Notes under the pieces: generated by a model
Told to the model about the DNA's origin: nothing
The model's input: the letters and a program-made list of their open reading frames with translations, nothing else
Database searches by the model: none
Part shown: positions 15,197 to 23,645 of the stretch, in pieces
How positions within the stretch are numbered: the stretch's first letter is position 1
How the letters are laid out: each line of letters opens with the position of its first letter
Source: Prevotella sp.
GTDB taxonomy: Bacteria; Bacteroidota; Bacteroidia; Bacteroidales; Bacteroidaceae
NCBI GenBank assembly: GCA_017538195.1
Contig: JAFYJH010000063.1
Span: 1 to 33,219 of the forward strand
DNA: 33,219 bases
Direction: 5' to 3'
Made by a program: the position numbers and the translations under genes

Positions 15197-16776
15197 TATT
15201 TCACCAAATTTCCAAGAATATCGCGAGTAATCGTCCGCGTCACCGCCGACGTGGTATTTTTCGCCACTTTTTCGGTAATCGACTTCTTGCTCTTCGTTTT
15301 TTTACCCGAAATCTTGTCGCTCACCCACGTTCCGAGAATCGCAGCGAAAGTCGTCGTCACGGCGGTTGTCACGGCCTTCATAATCTTGCTGAAAAGACCT
15401 TTTTTATTATCTTTTTCTTCCTTCGCCTTCTCCTTTTCAGCCTCTTTCTCGGCAGCAGCTTCCTCGGCAGCCTTCGCCTCAGCCTCGTTTTCGCGACTGA
15501 ACACCTCAAAGGCACTCTCGCGCTCCTCGGCCTCCTTGTACTTGCGGACGATGTCGCCAGAAGCGTTCATAATGTCGATTCGCTGACCCTCGGTGATGGC
15601 ACCAATCTGACTCAACGGGAACAGGACTTTCGCCCTTTCGACCACGCTCGGCGCACCTTTTTCGTCGAGGAAACTCACCAGAGCCTCGCCCGTTTCGAGT
15701 TCGAGAATCGCATCCTCGGTCTTGAATTCGGGATTGGCGCGGAAGGTCTCGGCAGCCACTTTCACGGCCTTCTGGTCACGCGGCGTATAGGCGCGAAGGG
15801 CGTGCTGAACGCGGTTGCCCAACTGTCCGAGAATCACGTCGGGAATGTCGGTCGGCAACTGCGAAATGAAGTAGATGCCCACGCCTTTCGAGCGAATCAA
15901 GCGAATCACCTGCTCGATTTTGTCGGTCAGAGCCTTGCTCGTGTCCTCGAACAGCATGTGCGCCTCGTCGAAGAAGAAAACGAGTTTCGGCAGTTCCAAA
16001 TCGCCGACTTCGGGCAGCGTCGAATAGAGTTCCGACAGCAGCCAGAGCAGGAAAGTCGAGTAGAGTTTCGGCTGCAACATCAGTTTGTCGGCGGCGAGAA
16101 CGCTCAGAACGCCCTTGCCGTCTTGCGTCGCCAACAAATCCTCGATTTTGAACGACGGCACGCCGAAAAACTTGTCGGCACCTTGGTTTTCTAATTGCAG
16201 CAACGCGCGCTGAATCGCTCCGATGCTCGCCGTCGAAACATTGCCGTATTGCGTCGTGTATTCCTTCGCGTGGCGCGACAGCCAGTCGAGCGCAAGGCGC
16301 AAGTCCTTGATGTCGTCGAGCAAAATGTCTTTTTCGTCGAGAATGCGATACAAAATGTTGAGCACGCCCGTCTGCGTCTCGTTCAGTCCCATAATGCGAC
16401 CCATCAGGTCGGGTCCCATCTCGCCGATGGTCGAGCGCATCTGGATGCCCTGTTCGCCGAACACATCGTAGAACCTCACCGGACAGCCGCCAAACGTGAT
16501 GTCGTTCTGGTCGATACCGAACTCCGGCAATCGTTTCTCGATGAAACCGCTCATTTTTCCCGCCTGCGAAATGCCGCTCAGGTCGCCCTTCATATCAGCC
16601 ATAAAGCAAGGCACACCCGCTTGGCAAAACGATTCCGCCATCACTTGCAGCGTGACGGTCTTACCCGTACCCGTGGCACCCGCAATCAGTCCGTGGCGGT
16701 TCGCCATCTTTCCTTGAATACTCAGCGCTCCGTTGGCGCAGTGGGCGATATACAGCCCGTGATTTTTGTCGTACAT
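15196..16776 (-). CDS. HerA-like ATPase, DUF853 family
   Basis: This 526-aa P-loop ATPase is related to HerA/FtsK-type DNA translocases. Walker A is GATGTGKTVT (about 32-41), followed by MADMKGDLSGIS. Walker B is LVFFFDEAHMLFED (about 265-278), followed by the sensor-like IYFISQLPTDIPDVILGQLGNRVQHALRAYTPRDQKA. These are all signatures of the bacterial DUF853 group, often annotated as helicase HerA C-terminal domain. Residues about 420-470 form a charged Ala/Glu/Lys-rich coiled coil, and the tail is basic and hydrophobic. The cellular role is not established. It has its own strong promoter at 16803-16833. Confidence 0.92.
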   Translation of the reverse strand: MYDKNHGLYIAHCANGALSIQGKMANRHGLIAGATGTGKTVTLQVMAESFCQAGVPCFMADMKGDLSGISQAGKMSGFIEKRLPEFGIDQNDITFGGCPVRFYDVFGEQGIQMRSTIGEMGPDLMGRIMGLNETQTGVLNILYRILDEKDILLDDIKDLRLALDWLSRHAKEYTTQYGNVSTASIGAIQRALLQLENQGADKFFGVPSFKIEDLLATQDGKGVLSVLAADKLMLQPKLYSTFLLWLLSELYSTLPEVGDLELPKLVFFFDEAHMLFEDTSKALTDKIEQVIRLIRSKGVGIYFISQLPTDIPDVILGQLGNRVQHALRAYTPRDQKAVKVAAETFRANPEFKTEDAILELETGEALVSFLDEKGAPSVVERAKVLFPLSQIGAITEGQRIDIMNASGDIVRKYKEAEERESAFEVFSRENEAEAKAAEEAAAEKEAEKEKAKEEKDNKKGLFSKIMKAVTTAVTTTFAAILGTWVSDKISGKKTKSKKSITEKVAKNTTSAVTRTITRDILGNLVK

Positions 16777-16802
16777 ATTCGTCTGGTTTTAAATTTTGCC
16801 TA

Positions 16803-16833
16803 CAAAGTTACGCATAAATGAGCAAAATACAAA
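16803..16833 (-). promoter_or_regulatory. Promoter for the DUF853 ATPase gene
   Basis: On the minus strand TTTG (16830-16833), 19-bp spacer, TAACTTTG (16803-16810). The ATG at 16776 lies 26 bp past the -7 box. Confidence 0.75.
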
Positions 16834-16873
16834 AAGAAAAGGCAATTTTCTTTTCGTGGATAGATTCGGATGA

Positions 16874-18058
16874 TCAAAACAGCGGCTCCAAAGAATGGCT
16901 GAGGAAATCTTCTACGGAAATGCCGCCGCTGCCAACGATGACGGTTTGATTCGAGTGGAATCGGTCGCGGAAAAGGGACAGGCCTTTGTTCGTCGTGCGG
17001 TGGCCGCTTTTGACCTCGATGGCAATCGATTTTCCTCGCCTGTCCAACACGAAATCGACTTCGTTGTTGTTCTCGCGCCAATAGTACAGCCGATAGTCCC
17101 ATTCGTCGGTATGGTTGATGAGATGTGTGCCGACGGCTGTTTCCACCCATCGCCCCCACCGCTTCGGGTCGGTGAACTCCTGTTCAAACGAGCGTCCGTT
17201 CATTACGGACAGCAGCGCGCTGTTGTAAACTTGCAACTTGGGAACGCTGTTGTATTTCCGCGCCTTGTCTGCCGCGTATTTCCGCAGTCCTGCAAGCATA
17301 TGGCTCTCGTCCAGAATGTTCAAATAGTTGCCCAACGTGGTAACATTGCCGGCATCTTGCAGTTGCCCCAACATCTTGTTGAGCGACAATTCTTCGCCCG
17401 AATAGGAACAGCCCAACTCGAAAAGGTTACGCATCAGCGCAGGTTTGTAGATGGCCGATGTCATAATGACATCTTTTTCTATCGATGGCGCGACGATGGC
17501 ATCGTTGATATAGTTGCGCCAACGCTTTTCGCTCTTGATGTAACTTGCGCCACCCGGATAGCCGCCGAAATAGATGTATTGGTCGAGTGTCCAACCGAAT
17601 GCCTCTCGCATTTCCGGATAGCTCCAGTGGGGCATTCGTATCATTTCGAAGCGTCCCATCAGCGATTCTGTCAAGCCTTTTTTCAGCAACAGACGCGACG
17701 AACCCAACAAAATCAACTTGATGTTTACATCGTGGAAGGTGTCGCTGTCCCACTCGCGCTTAATCTGTTCGCTCCAGTTGTCAATCTTGTGGATTTCGTC
17801 GATGACAAGCAGATGCTCTGGTTGGTTGTAGAACTGCATCTGCTGACGCACTCCCGCCCACGTGTCGCCAATCCACGACCCGTTTTGCGGATCGACGGAA
17901 TCGGCGTTTGCCAGTGTGTAGGGCATATCAATGTCCTTCAGCACTTGCTTCACCACTGTGGATTTGCCGACTTGTCTTGGCCCTGCCACGACTTGTATGT
18001 GTCGTCGCGGCTCTTCGATTCGCTCTTTCAAGAGTTTGTATTGCGCCCGTTGATACAT
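16874..18058 (-). CDS. AAA-family ATPase with DUF4143 domain
   Basis: The protein is 394 aa from the ATG at 18058. The longer frame to 18118 would start upstream of the promoter's -7 box and is rejected. The N-terminal AAA domain has Walker A AGPRQVGKSTVVKQVL and Walker B HLLVIDEIHKIDNW, followed by KLILLGSSRLLLKKGL. The C-terminal DUF4143 region (about 200-390) is related to PD-(D/E)xK nucleases: VETAVGTHLIN, then YYWRENNNEVDFVLDRRGKSIAIEVKSG, which has the E...D...ExK residues. These proteins are widespread in Bacteroidales and variable between strains; their function is not well defined. The gene's 5' region is unusual: an eight-unit 22-bp tandem array extends into the promoter. Confidence 0.9.
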   Translation of the reverse strand: MYQRAQYKLLKERIEEPRRHIQVVAGPRQVGKSTVVKQVLKDIDMPYTLANADSVDPQNGSWIGDTWAGVRQQMQFYNQPEHLLVIDEIHKIDNWSEQIKREWDSDTFHDVNIKLILLGSSRLLLKKGLTESLMGRFEMIRMPHWSYPEMREAFGWTLDQYIYFGGYPGGASYIKSEKRWRNYINDAIVAPSIEKDVIMTSAIYKPALMRNLFELGCSYSGEELSLNKMLGQLQDAGNVTTLGNYLNILDESHMLAGLRKYAADKARKYNSVPKLQVYNSALLSVMNGRSFEQEFTDPKRWGRWVETAVGTHLINHTDEWDYRLYYWRENNNEVDFVLDRRGKSIAIEVKSGHRTTNKGLSLFRDRFHSNQTVIVGSGGISVEDFLSHSLEPLF

Positions 18059-18088
18059 CGTTTTCTCCTTTTTTCTTGTTATCGGGTG

Positions 18089-18119
18089 CAAAGGTACAAA
18101 AATTCTCAAAAGTTCCAAA
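18089..18119 (-). promoter_or_regulatory. Promoter of the DUF4143 ATPase gene
   Basis: On the minus strand TTTG (18116-18119), 19-bp spacer, TACCTTTG (18089-18096) followed by C. The spacer contains the first core of the 22-bp array, and the -33 box lies between units 1 and 2. Confidence 0.8.
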
Positions 18120-18270
18120 GAAAATTCTCAATTTTTGTCGAAAAAATTCTCAAAAGTTTCTTCAAAAATTCTCAAAAGCTACTCTAAAAATTCTCAAATC
18201 TATCTTCAAAAATTCTCAAAAGTTACTTCAAAAATTCTCAATTCTATCTTGAAAAATTCTCAAATCTCAA
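18098..18270. repeat. 22-bp tandem repeat array, eight units
   Basis: The 10-bp core AAATTCTCAA recurs at 18100, 18122, 18144, 18166, 18188, 18210, 18232 and 18254, exactly 22 bp apart each time. Between cores lies a variable AAGTT(N)CTTC-like segment. The array fills the gap between the gpmI stop (18267) and the DUF4143 promoter. Its A-tracts fall about every two helical turns, which would bend the DNA. It is not CRISPR: there are no unique spacers. Confidence 0.9.
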
Positions 18271-19787
18271 TCGCAAATCAAGTTCTCTCCCGTCATATCC
18301 TCGGGCTGTTCGAGTCCCATAATATGCAGAATCGAGGGCGCGACATCGGCCAATCGACCGTCCTTAACGGTGGCTGAATTGTTGTCCGTAACATAGATGA
18401 ACGGCACGGGATTCAGTGAGTGGGCGGTGTTGGGCGTTCCGTCGGCATTGACGGCATTGTCGGCGTTGCCGTGGTCGGCGATGATGATGGCTTCGTAGTC
18501 GTTTTTCTTGGCGGCTTCGATGACCTCGCGCACGCAGTTATCGACGGCCCAGACGGCTTTCGCGATGGCGTTATACACGCCCGTGTGACCGACCATATCG
18601 CCATTGGCAAAATTGACGACAATGAAGTCGTATTGCTGCGTGTTGATGGCCTCGACGAGATTGTCCTTGACCTCGTAGGCCGACATTTCGGGCTTCAAGT
18701 CGTAGGTGGCGACCTTCGGCGATGCCACGAGAATGCGATCCTCGCCCTCGTAGGGTGCTTCGCGACCACCGTTGAAGAAGAACGTAACGTGGGCGTATTT
18801 CTCGGTTTCGGCAGTGTGCAGTTGTTTCTTGCCGAGTTTCGAGAGGTATTCGCCGAGCGTGTTTTCCACGTTTTCCTTCGGGAAAAGGATATGAACGCCC
18901 GTGAAATTCGCGTCGTAAGGTGTCATACAATAGTATTGCAGGTTGGGAATCGTCGTCATTCCAGCCTCTGGCATATCCTGCTGCGTCAGCGCGATGGTGA
19001 GTTCCTTGGCGCGGTCGTTGCGGAAATTGATGAAAATCACGACGTCGCCCTCTTCGATGAGGCCATTGACGCTGCTGTTGTGAATCGGTTTGATGAATTC
19101 GTCGGTCACGCCGTCGTCATACGACTCCTGCATCGCCTGAACCATATCGGTCGCCTGCTTGCCAGTGCCTTTGACGATGAGGTCGTAGCCTTCTTTCACG
19201 CGCTCCCAACGCTTGTCGCGGTCCATCGCGTAGAATCGACCGACAATCGAGGCAATCGCAGCGTCGTTGTCGGCGCAAACCTTGCTGACCTGCTCAATGA
19301 AACCCTTTCCAGAGCGCGGATCGGTGTCGCGACCGTCCATAAAACAATGGACAAAGGTCTGATTTTTCAGTCCGTAAGCCTTGCCGACCTCGATGAGTTT
19401 GAAGAGATGGTCGAGGCTCGAATGAACGCCGCCGTCGCTGCAAAGTCCCATCAAATGGAGTTTTTTGCCCTGTTCTTTCGCGTAGGAATAAGCCGCTTTC
19501 ACCTGCGGATTTTCCACGATGGAACCGTCTTTGCAGGCGCGGTTGATTTTCACCAAATCCTGATAGACGATGCGACCTGCGCCGATGTTGAGGTGGCCGA
19601 CTTCCGAGTTGCCCATCTGTCCGTCGGGCAGTCCGACATTTTCACCTGAAGCCTGCAACTGCGAGTGGGCAGAGATGGCTGTCAAATAGTCCAAATAGGG
19701 TGTGGGCGTATTGAAAATCACGTCGCCCTTGCCGTGTTGTCCGATTCCCCATCCGTCGAGAATCATCAGTAATGCTTTTTTTGCCAT
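18267..19787 (-). CDS. gpmI: 2,3-bisphosphoglycerate-independent phosphoglycerate mutase
   Basis: This 506-aa, two-domain Mn-dependent enzyme interconverts 3- and 2-phosphoglycerate in glycolysis. It starts [22 protein letters not shown]. The longer frame begins in heptanucleotide repeats and is rejected. Catalytic Ser is in [15 protein letters not shown]. Further signatures are [57 protein letters not shown] and the metal-binding IADHGNADN and NGDMVGHTG. The length is typical. No TAnnTTTG promoter is seen in its 112-bp 5' gap, so it may be read through from the S41 peptidase gene. The final codons adjoin the 22-bp array. Confidence 0.97.
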   Translation of the reverse strand: MAKKALLMILDGWGIGQHGKGDVIFNTPTPYLDYLTAISAHSQLQASGENVGLPDGQMGNSEVGHLNIGAGRIVYQDLVKINRACKDGSIVENPQVKAAYSYAKEQGKKLHLMGLCSDGGVHSSLDHLFKLIEVGKAYGLKNQTFVHCFMDGRDTDPRSGKGFIEQVSKVCADNDAAIASIVGRFYAMDRDKRWERVKEGYDLIVKGTGKQATDMVQAMQESYDDGVTDEFIKPIHNSSVNGLIEEGDVVIFINFRNDRAKELTIALTQQDMPEAGMTTIPNLQYYCMTPYDANFTGVHILFPKENVENTLGEYLSKLGKKQLHTAETEKYAHVTFFFNGGREAPYEGEDRILVASPKVATYDLKPEMSAYEVKDNLVEAINTQQYDFIVVNFANGDMVGHTGVYNAIAKAVWAVDNCVREVIEAAKKNDYEAIIIADHGNADNAVNADGTPNTAHSLNPVPFIYVTDNNSATVKDGRLADVAPSILHIMGLEQPEDMTGENLICD

Positions 19788-19800
19788 AATATTTTTAATT

Positions 19801-19856
19801 TTGAGTTTTGATTTTTGAATGTTGAATGTTGAATTTTGATTTTTGATGGTTGAACC
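19801..19856. repeat. Heptanucleotide tract (TTGANTT units) before gpmI
   Basis: Eight consecutive 7-mers of TTGANNN form can be read without slippage: TTGAGTT, TTGATTT, TTGAATG, TTGAATG, TTGAATT, TTGATTT, TTGATGG, TTGAACC. It is followed by the dyad CGGTCA-C-TGACCG at 19859-19871. Confidence 0.75.
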
Positions 19857-19880
19857 AACGGTCACTGACCGAAGGGAAGT

Positions 19881-19922
19881 AATTTTTAATTATCAATTGT
19901 CAATTATCAATTATCAATTTAT
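19881..19922. repeat. Heptanucleotide tract (AATTATC units) at the S41 peptidase 3' end
   Basis: Six in-phase 7-mers: AATTTTT, AATTATC, AATTGTC, AATTATC, AATTATC, AATTTAT. The tract encodes the last residues and the stop codon (KLIIDN then TGA) of the S41 peptidase. Confidence 0.75.
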
Positions 19923-21564
19923 TTTTGTATTCCTCCTCCGACTGCAACAGCCGCACGGCCTCCTTCATCTGATTGTCCCACGTGAGCGACTGCTCTACAC
20001 TACCCCGTTGGAAGTAATAAACCGTCACTATCTCGTTGGCTATCAATTCTTTAAGCGTTTCGCGATTGAATTCGAGGTCTTTCGCGATGTTATGCTTCAA
20101 CTTCGCCCTCAACTGCGCAAATTCCTCTTTTGCATCGTCGTAATAACCCTCGAAACGAGCCAGTTTTTCAAGACTTTCGAGGTAATTTTCCGTCGAGCGA
20201 TCGTAGTTGAACTTGCTTTTCAACACACGCTGCTTGAAGTCGTCGAAATCGGCGTCAGTCAGTTTGAAATCACGGGCTGGCGCGATGGTCGGATGCGCCG
20301 AAACGTAGTCCATAATATAGTTGTGGACGACCTCCGCCGAATCGCCGTACATCAAGTAGCCAACGATGTTCGTCATCGAGTCGGGCGTCACCACGACATC
20401 GGGCAGAATACCGCCGCCGTCGCGCACCTCACGACCTCCAGCCGTATGGAAAACCTTCGTCAGCGAGTCGGAAACGTGCTCCACGTAGCCACCCTGCGAA
20501 TGGCGATAGTTGATGGCCTGGATGCAGCGACCGCTCGGAATGTAATATTTGTTCGTCGTGAGCTTCAGGACTCCGTTGTAGGGCAGGTCCATCGTCATTT
20601 GCACGAGTCCTTTCCCATACGTACGCGTACCTAAAATTACTGCGCGGTCGAGGTCTTGCAAGGCTCCGGCGGTGATTTCGCTCGCCGAGGCCGACTCGCC
20701 GTTCACCAAAACCACCACTGGCATCACCGAGTCAATCGGTTCGACCGTCGTCAGATAGTCGTGGTTGGCTTGTTTGAGTTTGCCGCGATTCGACACAATC
20801 AACTTTCCTTTCGGCACAAACATATTCACGATGTTCACCGCCTCCTGTTCCGAGCCTCCGCCATTGTTGCGCAGGTCGAGAATCAACTTCTGCATTCCCT
20901 CGCGCTTCATTTCGAGCAACGCACGCCGCACATCGCGCGAACAATTCTGCGTAAACTGGTTGAGATTCAAATAGCCGATGTCGTCGGTCTGCATTCCGTA
21001 GTGCGGAATGACGGGCGTTTGAATGGCACGGCGCGTCACCTTCAATTTCAGCGGCTTTTTCACGCCCGGACGCTCCACCGTGACGATGAAACTCGTGCCG
21101 GCATCGCCGCGCAAGCGACTGCTCACGTAACTCACCTCCTTCCCGGTCAGATCCTCGTCGTCGATCGCCAGAAGCACATCGCCACGACGCAGTCCAGCCT
21201 CCGCCGCAGGCATTCCCTCGTAAGGCTCCGACACCATCACCCGACCCGTTTGCAGGTTCTTCCGAATCACCGCGCCAACGCCGGCATACGTGCCCGTGCG
21301 CATCTGCGTCACATCCTCCATTTTCTCCTGCGGATAATACTCCGTGTAGGGGTCGAGCGAGCGCAACATCGCCTTGATACCAGTGCCGATGACCTCGTTG
21401 GCGTCGAGCGTATCGACGTACATCAAGTCCAAATGCTTGTAAATCGTGGCAAACACGTCGAGGTTTTTCGCCACCTCGAAATTGTGGTCGTCGCCGCCGT
21501 TTTCCTGTGCCGTTGCAGGCAGAAATGCCAGCGTCAGCAATGCGTATGTCAGAATTTTCCTCAT
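19900..21564 (-). CDS. S41 family C-terminal processing peptidase
   Basis: This 554-aa exported serine protease has a signal peptide at 1-19 (MRKILTYALLTLAFLPATAQ). An N-terminal helical part is followed by a PDZ domain at about 85-165 (GVGAVIRKN...SEPYEGMPAAEAGLRRGDVLLAIDDEDL) and the S41 catalytic domain: LILDLRNNGGGSEQEAV, VVVLVNGESASASEITAGAL with the catalytic Ser, and GTRTYGKGLVQ with the catalytic Lys. GGGILPDVVV is also typical. Such proteases trim periplasmic or envelope proteins. Its last six codons come from a heptanucleotide repeat tract, so the C-terminus was probably altered by repeat spread. TAAATTTG at 21593-21600 is a probable -7 box. The gene is divergent from tRNA-Asn. Confidence 0.95.
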   Translation of the reverse strand: MRKILTYALLTLAFLPATAQENGGDDHNFEVAKNLDVFATIYKHLDLMYVDTLDANEVIGTGIKAMLRSLDPYTEYYPQEKMEDVTQMRTGTYAGVGAVIRKNLQTGRVMVSEPYEGMPAAEAGLRRGDVLLAIDDEDLTGKEVSYVSSRLRGDAGTSFIVTVERPGVKKPLKLKVTRRAIQTPVIPHYGMQTDDIGYLNLNQFTQNCSRDVRRALLEMKREGMQKLILDLRNNGGGSEQEAVNIVNMFVPKGKLIVSNRGKLKQANHDYLTTVEPIDSVMPVVVLVNGESASASEITAGALQDLDRAVILGTRTYGKGLVQMTMDLPYNGVLKLTTNKYYIPSGRCIQAINYRHSQGGYVEHVSDSLTKVFHTAGGREVRDGGGILPDVVVTPDSMTNIVGYLMYGDSAEVVHNYIMDYVSAHPTIAPARDFKLTDADFDDFKQRVLKSKFNYDRSTENYLESLEKLARFEGYYDDAKEEFAQLRAKLKHNIAKDLEFNRETLKELIANEIVTVYYFQRGSVEQSLTWDNQMKEAVRLLQSEEEYKNKLIIDN

Positions 21565-21592
21565 TTTTTCCTAAAACTATCTTTTCAGACTG

Positions 21593-21600
21593 CAAATTTA
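21593..21600 (-). promoter_or_regulatory. -7 element for the S41 peptidase gene
   Basis: TAAATTTG followed by C on the minus strand, 28 bp before the ATG. A TTTG lies 23 bp upstream, slightly beyond the usual spacing. Confidence 0.5.
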
Positions 21601-21681
21601 CGATTTAATTGCCACATTTCGACCAAAAAATACGAAATTTTATGGATATTTTACGCAAAATCGAAAAAAAATGCCGAAAAA

Positions 21682-21713
21682 TTTGGTGGATTGAAAAAAT
21701 CGCCGTACTTTTG
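21682..21713 (+). promoter_or_regulatory. Promoter for tRNA-Asn
   Basis: TTTG (21682-21685), 20-bp spacer, TACTTTTG (21706-21713) followed by C. Confidence 0.8.
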
Positions 21714-21736
21714 CATCCGCAATTACGAAATTGCCT

Positions 21737-21810
21737 GCTTCAGTAGCTCAGTTGGTTAGAGCACCTGACTGTTAATCAGGGGGTCGTTGGTTCAAGCCCA
21801 TCCTGAAGCG
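21737..21810 (+). tRNA. tRNA-Asn (anticodon GTT)
   Basis: Acceptor GCTTCAG/CTGAAGC is fully paired. The D arm is GCTCAGTTGGTTAGAGC, the anticodon stem CCTGA/TCAGG with loop CTGTTAA (anticodon GTT), and the T loop TTCAAGC. The T stem GTTGG/CCATC has one T-T mismatch. The 3' CCA is not encoded. Confidence 0.92.
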
Positions 21811-21813
21811 CAA

Positions 21814-21845
21814 AAACCCAACCGAAAGGTTGGGCTTTTTGTTTT
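21814..21845 (+). terminator. Intrinsic terminator after tRNA-Asn
   Basis: CCCAACC-GAAA-GGTTGGG stem-loop (21817-21834) with a GNRA loop is preceded by A5 and followed by a T run. It could therefore also stop transcripts arriving from cdaA on the other strand. Confidence 0.88.
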
Positions 21846-21880
21846 CCGATGCCATAAATTCAGCTGAAAACGCGGCTTTT

Positions 21881-22660
21881 TCAACTGATTTCCTTCGCCA
21901 AAACCGACTCCAATTCCTCTGCCGAGAGGCGCAGGCGGAACTGTCCGCGAATGGCGACGCTGATGCGGCCTGTTTCCTCTGAAACGACGATGGCAAGGGC
22001 GTCGCTCTCTTGCGAAATGCCCATTGCGGCACGGTGGCGCAGACCGAGTTCCTTCGGAATGTCGTGGTCGTGGCTGACGGGAAGGATGCAGCCTGCGGCC
22101 TTGATTCGTTTCTTGGAAATAATCATCGCGCCGTCGTGCAAGGGCGAATTTTTGAAGAAAATATTCTCGATGAGCCGTTGGTTGATGCGCGCGTCGATGC
22201 GGTCGCCCGTGTCCACGACGTCGTCGAGCGAAACGCTGCGCTCCACCACGATGAGCGCACCGACCTTCTGACGCGCCATATTCATACACGCCATCACAAT
22301 CGGCATAATCGTTTCCTTGTCCTCGACGATTTCGTCTTTGTGGTGGTGCCGAAGTTTGAAGAAATGGGCGATGGAGCGGAATCGCTGACGGCCTCCGAGC
22401 GAGTAGAGAAACTTGCGGATTTCCTCCTGAAACAGCACGACCAGACCGATGACACCCACACTCACCAACTTGTCGAGAATGCTTCCCATCAGGCGCATCT
22501 CAAAAACTTGGCTCACCAACAGCCACACCAACACGAACACCATAATGCCGCCGAAAACGCTCAGCGACCGACTTTCTTTCATCAGCCGATAGACGTAGTA
22601 GAGCATCAGCGCGACAAGCAGAATGTCTATAATATCTTTGATTCCAAAATCGAATGGCAT
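21881..22660 (-). CDS. cdaA: Diadenylate cyclase CdaA (c-di-AMP synthase)
   Basis: This 259-aa membrane enzyme makes cyclic di-AMP from two ATP. Three transmembrane helices occupy about 10-90 (IIDILLVALMLYYVYRL, LSVFGGIMVFVLVWLLVS, SVGVIGLVVLFQEEIRKFL). The DAC domain is at about 115-235, with the two active-site motifs NSPLHDGAMII (DGA) and LGLRHRAAMGISQESDALAIVVSEETG (RHR). The length is normal for CdaA; the GlmM and CdaR partners are not in the window. It follows folP on the same strand with only a 92-bp heptamer-rich gap, the order usual in Bacteroidetes. The terminator at 21814-21845 lies just past its stop. Confidence 0.95.
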   Translation of the reverse strand: MPFDFGIKDIIDILLVALMLYYVYRLMKESRSLSVFGGIMVFVLVWLLVSQVFEMRLMGSILDKLVSVGVIGLVVLFQEEIRKFLYSLGGRQRFRSIAHFFKLRHHHKDEIVEDKETIMPIVMACMNMARQKVGALIVVERSVSLDDVVDTGDRIDARINQRLIENIFFKNSPLHDGAMIISKKRIKAAGCILPVSHDHDIPKELGLRHRAAMGISQESDALAIVVSEETGRISVAIRGQFRLRLSAEELESVLAKEIS

Positions 22661-22752
22661 AATTTTAATTTACAATTTGACGATTTACTATTTGACAATT
22701 TATTTACGATTTGACAATTTGACTATTTACTATTTTACTATTTATTTACAAT
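22661..22752. repeat. AT-rich 7/8-nt repeat tract between folP and cdaA
   Basis: The whole 92-bp gap consists of units like ATTTGAC, ATTTAC and ATTTTAC, with periods of 7 to 8. No TAnnTTTG promoter is visible, so cdaA is probably read from upstream of folP. Confidence 0.65.
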
Positions 22753-23634
22753 TTAACGATGTACTCCTTCCTCGAAACTCCTCCCCCGGTTGGGGGAGGA
22801 CGGGTGGGGGCTACATTTTCCAACAATTTTCACCGTTTCCACCGCTTCCTTCACATCGTGGACACGCAGAATTTTCGCACCTTTCAGCAGTGCGATGGCG
22901 TTCAAGGCGGTTGTTCCGTTGAGGGCCGTTTCGGGGTCGCCGTCGAGCAGTTTCCAAATCATACTCTTGCGCGAAACGCCCACCAACAACGGCAGTTCCA
23001 TCACCGCGAGTTTCTCCATTTCGCCCATCACCGCGTAGTTTTCGTCCACCGTTTTCCCGAAGCCGAAGCCCGGATCGAGAATGATGTCTTTCTGACCGAG
23101 TTCGCGCAGTTGCAGTACATCGTCGGCCCACGACTTCAGCATCGATTCGATAGTCGGCTGCACCGACATCAGAATATACGGCACGCCCAACTGCGCCACC
23201 GTCGCGAACATCGATTCCTCTTCGCGAATCGCCACGCCGACAATGCCCGTGCGACCGCCTTCCGACACGTCGTTCACAATGTTCGCGCCCCATTCCTCCA
23301 CGCAGCGACGCGCCACCAACGGACGATAGGTATCGACGCTGACAATGGCATCGGGCACCTCGCGACGCACAATCTGCAACGCCGACTGCAAACGCCGCAA
23401 CTCCTCGTCAATCGGCACTTCGGCGGCACCCGGGCGCGTCGAAAATGCCCCGACATCAATCATCCGACCGCCCTCGGCCACGATTTGCTGCGCCCGCTCG
23501 GCAATCTCGCGCTCCGTCTGCTTCCGACTTCCGCTGAAAAACGAGTCGGGCGTGCAGTTCAGAATGCCCATCACCAAAGGGCTTTCGAGCGACAGCAGTC
23601 GTCCGCCGATGTTGATTGAGAAATCCATATTCAT
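22753..23634 (-). CDS. folP: Dihydropteroate synthase
   Basis: This 293-aa folate enzyme condenses p-aminobenzoate with dihydropterin pyrophosphate and is the sulfonamide target. Family signatures are VMGILNCTPDSFFSGSR, MIDVGAFSTRPGA, VSVDTYRP, IVNDVSEGG, IILDPGFGFGKTVDENYAVM and PLLVGVSRKSMI, ending in LRVHDVKEAVETVKIV. The last 18 or so residues (KCSPHPSSPNRGRSFEEGVH) are not part of the fold. They are encoded by a palindromic-element copy that replaced the natural 3' end. Upstream the DUF805 gene ends 11 bp away, so DUF805-folP-cdaA may be one transcript. Confidence 0.96.
   Translation of the reverse strand: MNMDFSINIGGRLLSLESPLVMGILNCTPDSFFSGSRKQTEREIAERAQQIVAEGGRMIDVGAFSTRPGAAEVPIDEELRRLQSALQIVRREVPDAIVSVDTYRPLVARRCVEEWGANIVNDVSEGGRTGIVGVAIREEESMFATVAQLGVPYILMSVQPTIESMLKSWADDVLQLRELGQKDIILDPGFGFGKTVDENYAVMGEMEKLAVMELPLLVGVSRKSMIWKLLDGDPETALNGTTALNAIALLKGAKILRVHDVKEAVETVKIVGKCSPHPSSPNRGRSFEEGVHR
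22777..22812 (+). repeat. Dispersed palindromic G-rich element, copy 6 (C-terminus of folP)
   Basis: CTCCCCCGGTTGGGGGAG plus GACGGGTGGGGGCT. It is read from the C-rich strand as SPHPSSPNRG in folP. Confidence 0.8.
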
Positions 23635-23645
23635 TCAAAAAATCC

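Noticed and set aside
18059..18118. Upstream extension of the DUF4143 ATPase to an ATG at 18118
   Set aside because: This would start before the -7 box at 18089-18096, so the transcript could not contain it; the ATG at 18058 fits family starts.
18098..18270. CRISPR array
   Set aside because: The units repeat every 22 bp with no unique spacers of 30-40 bp, there are no cas genes nearby, and the array overlaps a promoter.
18135..18377. 80-codon plus-strand open frame (Ser/Lys/Asn-rich) through the 22-bp array
   Set aside because: It only reflects translated repeats: 22 bp is not a multiple of 3, so three frames alternate, and it runs into the 3' end of gpmI.
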